Shown here one piece after another: positions 8,612 to 17,488 of a DNA stretch of 64,000 bases. Both the position numbers and the translations under genes were made by a program. The stretch spans positions 1 through 64,000 of the forward strand of contig CABHOY010000049.1 in assembly GCA_902168105.1 (NCBI GenBank), written 5' to 3'. Source of the DNA: an uncultured Flavihumibacter sp. GTDB taxonomy: Bacteria > Bacteroidota > Bacteroidia > Chitinophagales > Chitinophagaceae. The notes under the pieces are model-generated. The model ran no database searches, had not been told where the DNA came from, and was given only the letters and a program-made list of their open reading frames with translations. Within the stretch, counting starts at the first letter, position 1. Each line of letters starts with the position of its first letter.

Positions 8612-10135
8612 ATGAAAAAATTCATAATATACTCTTTCTTTTTATCGTCGTTGATCTCCTTATGGGGATGTAAAAAAGAGACCTATCCTGGTGGAGAGAT
8701 CAGCCCATATATAGCGCTCTTTGATGTCAGGAACATATACAAAGGAAATGATGTAACGCTGACCAGGGAGAATATGCTGGGTTCTACGACTATCGCTGCA
8801 GTGGTTGTATCAGATCATTCCGGCGGTAATATTCCGGAAGGTTTACTGGTCGTGCAGGATGCACGCCGCTTATCCTTACTGCGTGGTATATCTATCCCAC
8901 TGGGAGCGGATGCCGCAGATTTTGTACCTGGCGATTCTGTTGTCATTCCTGTGGAAGGGGCTGTGCTGAAAAGGGTAGATGGCATTCTGGAGCTTACGGG
9001 TATTAAAAAGGAAAACATTAAAGTAGTCTCCACCGGTAATGCTGTTCCTATTCCTACGGTAACAAGTAACCTGATGGTAGCCAATCCCGACGATTATGAG
9101 AGCACGCTGTCAGTGATCGTACAAGGTACTTTTGATCCTTTGCCTGAAACAGACGCAGTTTTATCGGGTGATAAAATACTGAATGACGGCTTCGATAACA
9201 TCATGCTGCATACAGAAAGCTCCGCTGCGTTCGCGCAGCAATCTGCTTTGATCAACGCGAACTACATTGGTATCCTCTTTAGTACAACTGGGTCCGACGG
9301 CCAGCGTATACCGCAGTACAGAGTGCGTAAAGGAGATGATGTAATGCCGCTCAGTCCTGTGATCGAAACAACACCTGTGATCATCACCGGTTTTATCGCG
9401 GATGTAAAGGGAGGAGACGGTAACTATGAATATGTGCAGATGATGGCTACTGAAGATATCGATTTTGCTGCAACTCCATATGCCGTGGTAGTTACCAATA
9501 ATGCCAATGCATCTACGCCGACAGGCGCTCCTGCTAAAGGCTGGGCGACGGGTGATATGCGTACCTATAAATTCAGCCTGAGCCAGGGTAAAGCTGCAAA
9601 AGGCACGTTCTTCTATGTTGGAGGCGCTGGTAAAATGATCAACGGTTCAGGTTCTACGAGCATGAGCGCCAGCAACTGGATCAGGGCATTTGACTATACA
9701 ACTAATAATGGCGATGGTTTCGGTCTTAAAACAGGCGGCCTGTTCGCAAATAGCGGTAATGCATCAGGTGTAGCTGTATTCAGGGATTCTACTGTTACGG
9801 TGGATTCAAAACCAGTGGATGTGATCTTCGTTTCTACAGGTGGTAGTTTATACTCCGGTGGAAAAGGATACCGCATTGCCAATACAGATTTCTACGACGT
9901 TGTAGACCCACTTACAGGGGCATCCCAGCCTTTCTACAGGCAAGGCTCAAATTTGCTCAGTCTCACTTATAATACCGCTGATCTGGGCTATTTCTATAAG
10001 CTGGGCGGTGTTTATGACCTTACCCTGGGCAAATGGTCAAGAGTAAGAACGCAGACAAACCTCTTGCTGACCAAAACTTCTGCTATTTCAGAGATTGAAG
10101 GCGAAGGCGCTACTATACTCAAAAGTAAAAAATAA
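8612..10135 (+). CDS. DUF5689-domain lipoprotein
   Basis: 507 aa from ATG 8612. The frame extends to a TTG at 8585 directly abutting the SusD stop, but the signal peptide MKKFIIYSFFLSSLISLWGC begins at 8612 and ends in a lipobox Cys at residue 20. The N-terminal region (residues about 25-230, starting ISPYIALFDVRNIYKGNDV) resembles DUF5689, an OB-like surface-exposed domain found behind SusCD pairs. The C-terminal half is beta-rich with no recognised fold. It is probably an accessory substrate-binding lipoprotein of this uptake locus. Function is unproven. Confidence 0.75.
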   Translation: MKKFIIYSFFLSSLISLWGCKKETYPGGEISPYIALFDVRNIYKGNDVTLTRENMLGSTTIAAVVVSDHSGGNIPEGLLVVQDARRLSLLRGISIPLGADAADFVPGDSVVIPVEGAVLKRVDGILELTGIKKENIKVVSTGNAVPIPTVTSNLMVANPDDYESTLSVIVQGTFDPLPETDAVLSGDKILNDGFDNIMLHTESSAAFAQQSALINANYIGILFSTTGSDGQRIPQYRVRKGDDVMPLSPVIETTPVIITGFIADVKGGDGNYEYVQMMATEDIDFAATPYAVVVTNNANASTPTGAPAKGWATGDMRTYKFSLSQGKAAKGTFFYVGGAGKMINGSGSTSMSASNWIRAFDYTTNNGDGFGLKTGGLFANSGNASGVAVFRDSTVTVDSKPVDVIFVSTGGSLYSGGKGYRIANTDFYDVVDPLTGASQPFYRQGSNLLSLTYNTADLGYFYKLGGVYDLTLGKWSRVRTQTNLLLTKTSAISEIEGEGATILKSKK

Positions 10136-10140
10136 CAGCT

Positions 10141-11631
10141 ATGACGCTTAACAGGCGAAACTTCTTGAAGAACTTAGGTATTACCGGGTCACTGTTAACA
10201 GTGCCTTCGGTAATTCTGAACGCAAAGCCATTATTCAGAAGGGGAAATATTGATCTTTCAAATATTACCCTGAAAGGAAAGGTACACAACAAAGGAAAGG
10301 GTGTTCCAGGCGTACAGGTAACAGATGGTATCAATATCGTGCTGACCGACAAAAACGGTCAGTATGAATTACAGAGTAACGGAACAGCCGAATTTGTATA
10401 TATCAGTGTGCCGTCAGGATATGCTTTCCCGGAAGAAAAAGGGATCGCTAATTTTTACAGACCGCTGACCAAAGACAGTAACTCCTATAAAAATGATTTT
10501 TCCCTGGAGAAACTGACGGTTGATGATCGCAAACATACCTTTGTGGTATGGGCTGATCCGCAGATGAAATCAAAGAAGGATGTAGAATTGTTAATGAGCC
10601 AGTCAGTACCCGACCTGCAGGCGTTGGTGAAGTCTTATTCAAAAGACACGCTGATCCACGGTATTGGTTGTGGAGACCTGGTATGGGATGAATTCGAGTT
10701 GTTCGCTGACTATAAACAGGCAGTGGCCCTGTCGGGTATCCCGTTCTTCAATGTGATCGGTAATCACGACATGGACATCGAGGCTCGTACCGACGATGGA
10801 TCCGCCAATACTTTCAAGAAACAGTTTGGTCCTACCTATTATTCTTATAACAGGGGAGAGGTCCATTATATAGTGCTGGATGACGTGTTCTTTGTCGGTG
10901 CTGCGAAGAGCTACATTGGTTATATCACCGAAAACCAGCTGCAATGGCTGGAACAGGACCTTGCTAATGTAAAACCAGGCAGTACGATCGTATTAAGTAC
11001 GCACATTCCAACTTTCACAGGTGCACAGAGAAGAGCAGGAAAGCCGGAAGAAATCGGTGGAGGTACAGTAGCCAACAGGAAACAGCTCTACAAGATGCTG
11101 GCTCCTTATAAGGTACATATCATGAGTGGTCATACTCACTTCAACGACAACTGGGAAGAAGGCAATATTATGGAGCACAACCATGGTACCGTTTGTGGCG
11201 CATGGTGGACAGGTCCTATCTGTGGCGATGGTACGCCTGGCGGTTATGGCGTGTACGATGTAGATGGTTCTGATATCAAATGGTATTATAAATCTACCGG
11301 CATGCCGAAAGAAAAGCAGCTCCGTGTTTATCCAAAAGGAAAAGTAAAGGAGTCGCCGGATGAAATATCAGCCAACGTATGGAACTGGGATAATAAATGG
11401 AAAGTGGAATGGTATGAAGATGGCGTGCTGAAAGGCCAGATGGAGCATCGCGTAGCTTATGATCCATGGGCTGTTGAGCTGTATGCCGGTCCGCAGTTGC
11501 CGAAGAAGCATAAGTTCGTGGAGCCTACGCTGAATGATCATATGTTCTTTGCGAAACCTTCGGCAGAAGCGAAGAAGATCACAGTAAAGGCTACCGACAG
11601 GTTTGGTAACGTGTATGAAGAGACGTTGTAA
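10141..11631 (+). CDS. Exported calcineurin-like metallophosphoesterase (MetallophosN/C architecture)
   Basis: 496 aa. A possible Tat-like leader is present (MTLNRRNFLKNLGITGSLL). N-terminal MetallophosN-like beta domain (KVHNKGKGVPGVQVTDGINI; DKNGQYEL). The catalytic domain has the metal-ligand series WADPQ, GCGDLVWDEF, VIGNHDMD, STHIPTF and SGHTHF. A C-terminal MetallophosC-like beta domain ends at YEETL. It starts 5 bp after the DUF5689 gene, so it is the last gene of the SusCD operon. Periplasmic or surface hydrolysis of phosphate esters taken up by the SusCD pair is a reasonable inference; the substrate is unknown. Confidence 0.88.
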   Translation: MTLNRRNFLKNLGITGSLLTVPSVILNAKPLFRRGNIDLSNITLKGKVHNKGKGVPGVQVTDGINIVLTDKNGQYELQSNGTAEFVYISVPSGYAFPEEKGIANFYRPLTKDSNSYKNDFSLEKLTVDDRKHTFVVWADPQMKSKKDVELLMSQSVPDLQALVKSYSKDTLIHGIGCGDLVWDEFELFADYKQAVALSGIPFFNVIGNHDMDIEARTDDGSANTFKKQFGPTYYSYNRGEVHYIVLDDVFFVGAAKSYIGYITENQLQWLEQDLANVKPGSTIVLSTHIPTFTGAQRRAGKPEEIGGGTVANRKQLYKMLAPYKVHIMSGHTHFNDNWEEGNIMEHNHGTVCGAWWTGPICGDGTPGGYGVYDVDGSDIKWYYKSTGMPKEKQLRVYPKGKVKESPDEISANVWNWDNKWKVEWYEDGVLKGQMEHRVAYDPWAVELYAGPQLPKKHKFVEPTLNDHMFFAKPSAEAKKITVKATDRFGNVYEETL

Positions 11632-11660
11632 GAGATAGAAAATAGAAATTAAATTGGGTT

Positions 11661-11696
11661 AAGACAAGTCTCGAAAGGGGGCTTGTCTTTTTCTTT
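11661..11696 (+). terminator. Rho-independent terminator after the SusCD operon
   Basis: AAGACAAG (11661-11668) pairs with CTTGTCTT (11682-11689) and is followed by a T-rich tract. It sits 30 bp after the phosphoesterase stop. Confidence 0.75.
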
Positions 11697-11720
11697 TCAT
11701 TAAATATTAGCATATATGAG

Positions 11721-11728
11721 TATATTTG
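11721..11728 (+). promoter_or_regulatory. Putative -7 box for the T9SS surface-protein operon
   Basis: TATATTTG matches TAnnTTTG, 178 bp before the 1525-aa gene. No convincing -33 TTTG was found, and the long leader it implies makes this tentative. No other feature is seen between the terminator and 11906. Confidence 0.3.
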
Positions 11729-11905
11729 CGCGCTGATCATGTGAAATTGATATGTAGATTGTTTGTTTTCGGCATTTTTAAACTTAATGGGCATTGTTCG
11801 GTAAATAGTAATCAGTATTTGTTTACTTATTTGAGTAGCAATTGCACAAACTCTTTATATCTGTGAAGATGCAGCCTGCTGCGGCTGTAAAATTTTGTTG
11901 TACCT

Positions 11906-14900
11906 ATGAAATCACATTTCATCAGAGTCCTGTTAAGCGTGAGCTTAATACTCTTGCCTTTCCTTGTATTCAGTCAGTTGCCCTACAGCCCCTGTAGCCC
12001 TACCGGCGGAAAAAAAGCAAACATTTTAGGCGTAGAAACGAAGTACAGAGCTCCAGGCGGCGCTGCACCGACTTTTACTATTCCTGCAGGCACCAAGTCA
12101 ATTGCGGTGTTTGTGTCTTCCGAAACGGGTATACCTACAGGAGGTGAAGATTTTGAAAGAGCGGATGAGGACTTTGTCACGATCAGTGGCATCATTGATA
12201 TGGCCTCTGCTACCTCTTCTGGTTTTGTCAACTATGCAAAGAGCACCATTAATAATGGTACAGGCACGAATGTATATGGCTGGAAAAACGTCGCCCTGGG
12301 AGCGCCGATACCGGATGCCAGCAAATTGGGAGATAAGGCGCCTGACCTGAATAATGTGAATTTCGCTATCACAGGTTCGACGCTGACCATTACCGAAAAT
12401 GCGACAGCGATCCATTCTTCTTATTATGTGGAGTATCTTTCTCCTGCTATGAATTCCTTCGATCCGCTACCAACAGATATCCGGGCACTTTTGCATGGTC
12501 CTGATCCGATTAATAGCGACCTGACAATTCCTATACCGACAGGAGCTAGTTTGATCACCATTTCAGGAAAAGGGGTTAATGCAAGTACACTAGATATTAC
12601 TCCCCTCATTGACCAAAATGGTCTGGAGGAAGGATATACCAATATGCGTATGACGATTGATCTGGACGCAGGTTTAACAAATGGTTTTGTGACACTCGTA
12701 AACGGCGGAACGGATGACAGAAGGTCTACCTACGTGGTGAACAATATGAGCAGCACATATAATGGGGATTTGATTGGCTCCGGTAACGCTACAGGAGATT
12801 ATGCCGCTAAAAATGTTAACCCGGGAGCTGTCGGTTTGTATGATCCGAGGATTTATATATCGGGAACGAATCTGATCATCAGAAGGAATGATTTCTATGC
12901 GCGTGATTTCGATGATTCATATGTAATTGAATTTTATAAGCGTGTAGGCCAGGGAATGAGTTCTGAATTTATTGATTCGGATACAAAGTATGTTGCTGCT
13001 CAGTCTTATCCTACTGAAGGTGTAACAGCGAAATTTAAGATTCCTTCGGGAACCAATTTTATATATTTCAATGAAAATGCCAATGCTACGAACTCCAGTT
13101 ATCAGAGCAATGAGAATCCCGTGGCGGTTTATGGATATATTGACCTGGTAGCAGAAACTGCTACAGGGTACTATTTTCAACAGGTAGGCTATTCTAGCCG
13201 TAGACGTGATGATAACTATGCATTCAAGGACCTCCCGCTCGATAGTTCAAGTGCACACGATCATTTGAACACAGTAGGATTCAAGGCACCGGTGTTGACA
13301 GCGTACGATCTTAGGTTCAAATTGTCCGCTGATAAAAGTGAGTTAACGGTTACCAATAAAGCTGGTTCAGCCCAGAGGGACTACCAGTTCCTGATGTCGA
13401 CCGACTTCTTCGGCGCCCGTCCTGACGTTGCTTTTAATACTTCTAATATAACCTTCTCAAAAGGAAGCTCCTGCGAAACGGTAAAAGTGAATGTTGAGGT
13501 ATGTAACCCTGGGTCGGGTAATGCTACCGGAGGAATGCCGGTCGCCTTTTATGATGGAGATCCAACAACGAATCCTGCGGCAAAGCTCTTGTATGTGAGT
13601 TCATTCGATCATCAGATAAAGATGGGAGAGTGCAACCCTTTCAGCTTTGATCTGGACCTCAGTGGTTTCCCTGATCTGAATATAGACCTGACAGTGATCA
13701 TTAATGATGATGGTAGTTTTGTTCCGGGAGGGGTAGGCAATGCTGTAGGTACGCCATTTACATTAGCGTCACTGGCAACGCAGAACCCTTACTATAAAGA
13801 ATGTTATTACGATAATAATATAATTACCAAAAAGATCAACGTAAATAACTGCCCGGTCATCGATCCGGACCCCGACCATAGCTCTGGCGCAGGTGGCAGT
13901 TATTCTTACCTGAACTATTTCACTGCCGGTAGCACAACTGGCGCAAAGATCGTAGATAACGACTTATCGGCGATAGATCCTGATGGCGGTGATGTTTATG
14001 GCGCTACGATCACACTGACAAATATTCTGAACGCTGGTCAGGAAGGTATTCGCCTGAATGGCACATTACCTGCTGGTATCACTATTTCCGGTGATGGTAC
14101 AGGTGTTGTTACCCTCTCCGGACGTGCATCGCAGGCTGACTATATAGCCGCCATCAAGCTGCTCGAATATTCGAACTCAAACAAAACACCTGATCTGACA
14201 GACCGTAACATCACGATCGTTCTAAATGATGGTGTTGAAAACGGACCTGCCGCTAATACGACTATCAAAATTCTGACTCAGCCAATTGCTGACGTAACGG
14301 GTAATAACATTTCGATAGCAGATAACAGTACTGTTACCAATACGGCAAACGGCACTGATTTCGGATCAACTACTGGTTCAACCATCACGCACACCTTTAA
14401 TGTTCAGAATGCCGGTACCGGTGTGCTGACACTGACGGGTACACCATTAGTGAGCATCAGCGGTGATCCTGGTTTTGTTATTACAACGCAACCAGTTACT
14501 ACTTCATTAACTGCCAGCGCTGCTACTCCTTTCGAAGTTCGCTTCGATCCGGCCGCTCACGCAGCAGGTGTGTATACTGCTACCATTACTATTCCAAATA
14601 GCGATGCTGATGCAGACAGAGCAGATTATACCTTTGTTGTTACCGTTAGAGTGAATCACCTGCCTACAGTTTCCAATGGTAACGTAAGCGGTGACGAAGA
14701 CAATACACTGGCCTTTAATAATACTGACTTCACCGGAAAATATACAGACGTTGACAATAATCCGCTGGATAAGATCAAGGCGCTTTCCCTGCCGCTTCGT
14801 GGTAGCTTACAACTGAATGGTACGCCAATTGCCATCGGTCAGGAAATAGCTGCTGCTGATCTGGGTAACATTACATTTGTTCCGGATGCCAACTGGTGGG

Positions 14901-16483
14901 GAACTACCAGCTTTAACTGGGTAGCTAGCGACGGTAGTGACTATGCTACTGCACCGGCTACTATGACCATTACTATCAATCCTGTAAATGATGCTCCGGT
15001 AGCAACCGTTCCTGCAGGCCAGAACATGGATGAGGAAGTGAAAACAGTTTTGCCAGGTATATCCTTCTCCGATATCGATGCAGGAACAGCGTCCGTGAAA
15101 GTTTCTATCTCTGCACCATCAGGAACACTCAGTGCTGCATCCGGCAACGGTGTAACTGTGAGTGGTACGCCTGGTGCATTGATATTAGATGGTAAGATCA
15201 CAGATATCAACGCATTTATTCAGGCCAACGGTCTTAGCTATACTTCGGTTGACAATCCGCCGGCTGCTGTTATTGTAACGGTGAATATCAATGACAATGG
15301 TAACATGGGTGCCGGTGGTAATCTGCAGGACACCAAGACGCTGACACTGACGTTCAATCTTGCAAACGATCCACCGACAGGTACCGGCGATACTAAAGCA
15401 ACTGACCAGGACAAGCCGGTGGACGGTAGCGTGACCGGTACAGATCCTAACGGTGATCCGCTGACCTTCACAAAGGATACCGATCCTGCAAATGGTTCAG
15501 TAGTAGTAAATCCTGATGGTACTTATACTTACACACCGGATCCTGGCTATTCAGGTAACGACAGTTTCACTGTTATTATTAGTGATGGTAAGGGTGGTAC
15601 TGTAACAGTCACAGTTAATATCACTGTTAATCCGGTTGCTCCGGGCAACAACCCGCCAACCGGTACCGGCGATACCAAAACAACAGAACAGGATAAACCT
15701 GTAAACGGCAATGTAACCGGTACTGATCCTGACGGAGATGCACTGACCTTCACCAAAGGCACCGATCCTGCCCACGGTTCAGTAGTGGTAAATCCTGATG
15801 GTACTTATACATATACACCTGCAGCAGGTTATTCCGGTAACGATAGCTTTACCGTTGTGATCAGCGATGGCAAAGGTGGTACTACCACTGTGACAGTGAA
15901 TATCACCGTTACACCTAAGGTAAATGCACCTGTTGCTGTAGATGATAAAGCGGAAACTAAGGCGAATACACCGGTAACCATCGAGGTGCTTGTGAATGAT
16001 AAAGCAGGTACTTCAGCACTTGATAAAGGTGCTGTAGAGATCATCGCACGGCCTTCACATGGTACCGTAACTGTAAAAGAAGATGGTACGATCGTTTATA
16101 CACCTGCAGCTGGTTATTCCGGCGAGGATGTCTTTACTTACCGTGTTGCTGATGCCAACGGAGTGTTCTCTAACGTAGCGACCGTAAACATTACGATCAC
16201 ATCATCTGCAGTAAATGTACCTAACCTGTTCACTCCGAACGGTGATGGTAAAAACGACAATTTCGAAATAAGAGGCCTGAACCAATATTATGATAATGAG
16301 CTGATCATTGTTAATCGTTGGGGAAATGAGGTGTACCGTCAGAAAGGTTATCAGAACACCTGGAAAGGCGATGGACTGAATGAGGGTACATATTACTACC
16401 TGCTGCGTATCAAGCGTAATGCTAACGCAGAATGGGAAGTATCTAAGGGGTATGTAACATTGATCAGAACTTTTAAAAAGTAA
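11906..16483 (+). CDS. Giant T9SS type B surface protein with Ig/cadherin-like repeats
   Basis: 1525 aa. N-terminal signal peptide (MKSHFIRVLLSVSLILLPFL). The middle holds many beta-sandwich repeats, including HYD-like and Big_9/tandem-95-like units (ATVPAGQNMDEE; GDTKATDQDKPVDGSVTGTD; DGTYTYTPDPGYSGNDSF). The C-terminus, from about residue 1430 (VPNLFTPNGDGKNDNFEIRG...IVNRWGNEVY...WKGDGLNEGTYYYLL), is the CHU_C type B sorting domain recognised by T9SS for export and surface retention. It is followed by PorP/SprF and an OmpA protein, the common secretion-partner trio. Likely an adhesin or gliding-associated surface protein; the ligand is unknown. Confidence 0.9.
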   Translation: MKSHFIRVLLSVSLILLPFLVFSQLPYSPCSPTGGKKANILGVETKYRAPGGAAPTFTIPAGTKSIAVFVSSETGIPTGGEDFERADEDFVTISGIIDMASATSSGFVNYAKSTINNGTGTNVYGWKNVALGAPIPDASKLGDKAPDLNNVNFAITGSTLTITENATAIHSSYYVEYLSPAMNSFDPLPTDIRALLHGPDPINSDLTIPIPTGASLITISGKGVNASTLDITPLIDQNGLEEGYTNMRMTIDLDAGLTNGFVTLVNGGTDDRRSTYVVNNMSSTYNGDLIGSGNATGDYAAKNVNPGAVGLYDPRIYISGTNLIIRRNDFYARDFDDSYVIEFYKRVGQGMSSEFIDSDTKYVAAQSYPTEGVTAKFKIPSGTNFIYFNENANATNSSYQSNENPVAVYGYIDLVAETATGYYFQQVGYSSRRRDDNYAFKDLPLDSSSAHDHLNTVGFKAPVLTAYDLRFKLSADKSELTVTNKAGSAQRDYQFLMSTDFFGARPDVAFNTSNITFSKGSSCETVKVNVEVCNPGSGNATGGMPVAFYDGDPTTNPAAKLLYVSSFDHQIKMGECNPFSFDLDLSGFPDLNIDLTVIINDDGSFVPGGVGNAVGTPFTLASLATQNPYYKECYYDNNIITKKINVNNCPVIDPDPDHSSGAGGSYSYLNYFTAGSTTGAKIVDNDLSAIDPDGGDVYGATITLTNILNAGQEGIRLNGTLPAGITISGDGTGVVTLSGRASQADYIAAIKLLEYSNSNKTPDLTDRNITIVLNDGVENGPAANTTIKILTQPIADVTGNNISIADNSTVTNTANGTDFGSTTGSTITHTFNVQNAGTGVLTLTGTPLVSISGDPGFVITTQPVTTSLTASAATPFEVRFDPAAHAAGVYTATITIPNSDADADRADYTFVVTVRVNHLPTVSNGNVSGDEDNTLAFNNTDFTGKYTDVDNNPLDKIKALSLPLRGSLQLNGTPIAIGQEIAAADLGNITFVPDANWWGTTSFNWVASDGSDYATAPATMTITINPVNDAPVATVPAGQNMDEEVKTVLPGISFSDIDAGTASVKVSISAPSGTLSAASGNGVTVSGTPGALILDGKITDINAFIQANGLSYTSVDNPPAAVIVTVNINDNGNMGAGGNLQDTKTLTLTFNLANDPPTGTGDTKATDQDKPVDGSVTGTDPNGDPLTFTKDTDPANGSVVVNPDGTYTYTPDPGYSGNDSFTVIISDGKGGTVTVTVNITVNPVAPGNNPPTGTGDTKTTEQDKPVNGNVTGTDPDGDALTFTKGTDPAHGSVVVNPDGTYTYTPAAGYSGNDSFTVVISDGKGGTTTVTVNITVTPKVNAPVAVDDKAETKANTPVTIEVLVNDKAGTSALDKGAVEIIARPSHGTVTVKEDGTIVYTPAAGYSGEDVFTYRVADANGVFSNVATVNITITSSAVNVPNLFTPNGDGKNDNFEIRGLNQYYDNELIIVNRWGNEVYRQKGYQNTWKGDGLNEGTYYYLLRIKRNANAEWEVSKGYVTLIRTFKK
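15371..15919 (+). repeat. Two tandem ~282-bp coding repeats
   Basis: Two adjacent units of about 90 residues begin PPTGTGDTK (15371 and 15653) and run to TVTVNITV. By eye about 85% of residues match over the unit, with DGTYTYTP and SGNDSFTV identical. A third, diverged unit begins PVAVDDKAETKANTP at about 15928. These are cadherin-like (Big_9) modules of the surface protein. Near-identity of the first two allows repeat-number change by recombination. Confidence 0.85.
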
Positions 16484-16503
16484 AGGAATAAGCGCTCTAT
16501 ACT

Positions 16504-17472
16504 ATGAAAAAACTATTTCTGATAGGCGGACTATTGACATCTCTGGGACTTACTGTGCATGCACAACAGGATGCACAGTACAGCCAGTACATGTTCAATG
16601 GCATTTATATCAATCCAGCCTACGCCGGTTATAAGGAGGCGTTGAACCTGCATGCATTCTACCGCAACCAGTGGACAGGCATTGAAGGGGCTCCAAAAAG
16701 TTTCTCCCTGGCCGTAGACGCGATTGCCAATGACGGTAATGTAGGTCTGGCGCTCCAGGTGGCAAGCGACAAACTGGGAGCACAGGATAATTTATCTGCT
16801 TACGCGAGTTATGCCTACCGTATCCGGTTGAATGAAGAAGGAAGTTCCCGTCTGGCTATCGGCTTAAGCGCCGGTATTATACAATCAGGTATCGATGGCG
16901 GTACGCTGAATCCCAACGATCCTGAAACGGAGATGCCGGCAGGTCTGCACAGGATCACGCCTGATGCAAGGGCAGGTATCTTTTATTCAAGCAATAGGTA
17001 TTATGCGGGGCTATCGGTAGATAACATCCTGGTACAGGCCTTTAAAAATACAGGTCGTTTCACCTGGCTGCCACAAACCAAACTGCATTATTATTTGACT
17101 GCAGGTATGCTGGTACCGGTAAGTGAAGACATACAGCTGAAACCATCCTTCCTCCTGAAGGACGACCGCGGAGGGCCTACAAGCCTTGATCTGAATGCTT
17201 TCCTCCTCTATAAGGACATAGTGTGGGTAGGTGGTTCTTATCGTACCGGTCTGAAGATGTATGATAAAGGGTATCTGCAGAAAAACCTGATGTACCGTAA
17301 CGCGGCAGTGGCGGCAGTGGAAGTATTCCCTGTACCGAACCTCCGTGTAGGATACGCATATGATTTTTCTGTAGGTCCGTTGCAGAGTTATAGTGGCGGT
17401 ACCCACGAAATATCTGTCGGGTTCACATTCAATAAACAAAATATCAGAATGGCTACGCCACGGGTATTCTAA
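16504..17472 (+). CDS. Type IX secretion-associated PorP/SprF-family membrane protein
   Basis: 322 aa with a signal peptide ending at TVHAQ. QDAQYSQYMFNGIYINPAYA is the family's hallmark N-terminus, followed by beta-barrel segments (HAFYRNQWTGIEGAP) and a C-terminal barrel strand ending HEISVGFTFN. PorP/SprF proteins are outer-membrane barrels that anchor specific T9SS type B cargo. It lies 20 bp downstream of a CHU_C-bearing cargo, so it probably serves that protein. Confidence 0.92.
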   Translation: MKKLFLIGGLLTSLGLTVHAQQDAQYSQYMFNGIYINPAYAGYKEALNLHAFYRNQWTGIEGAPKSFSLAVDAIANDGNVGLALQVASDKLGAQDNLSAYASYAYRIRLNEEGSSRLAIGLSAGIIQSGIDGGTLNPNDPETEMPAGLHRITPDARAGIFYSSNRYYAGLSVDNILVQAFKNTGRFTWLPQTKLHYYLTAGMLVPVSEDIQLKPSFLLKDDRGGPTSLDLNAFLLYKDIVWVGGSYRTGLKMYDKGYLQKNLMYRNAAVAAVEVFPVPNLRVGYAYDFSVGPLQSYSGGTHEISVGFTFNKQNIRMATPRVF

Positions 17473-17488
17473 AAAGCATCCATTGACA

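Noticed and set aside
15371..15919. Possible CRISPR-like spacing of direct repeats
   Set aside because: Repeats are ~282 bp, in frame and encode cadherin-like modules; no short-repeat array exists in the window.
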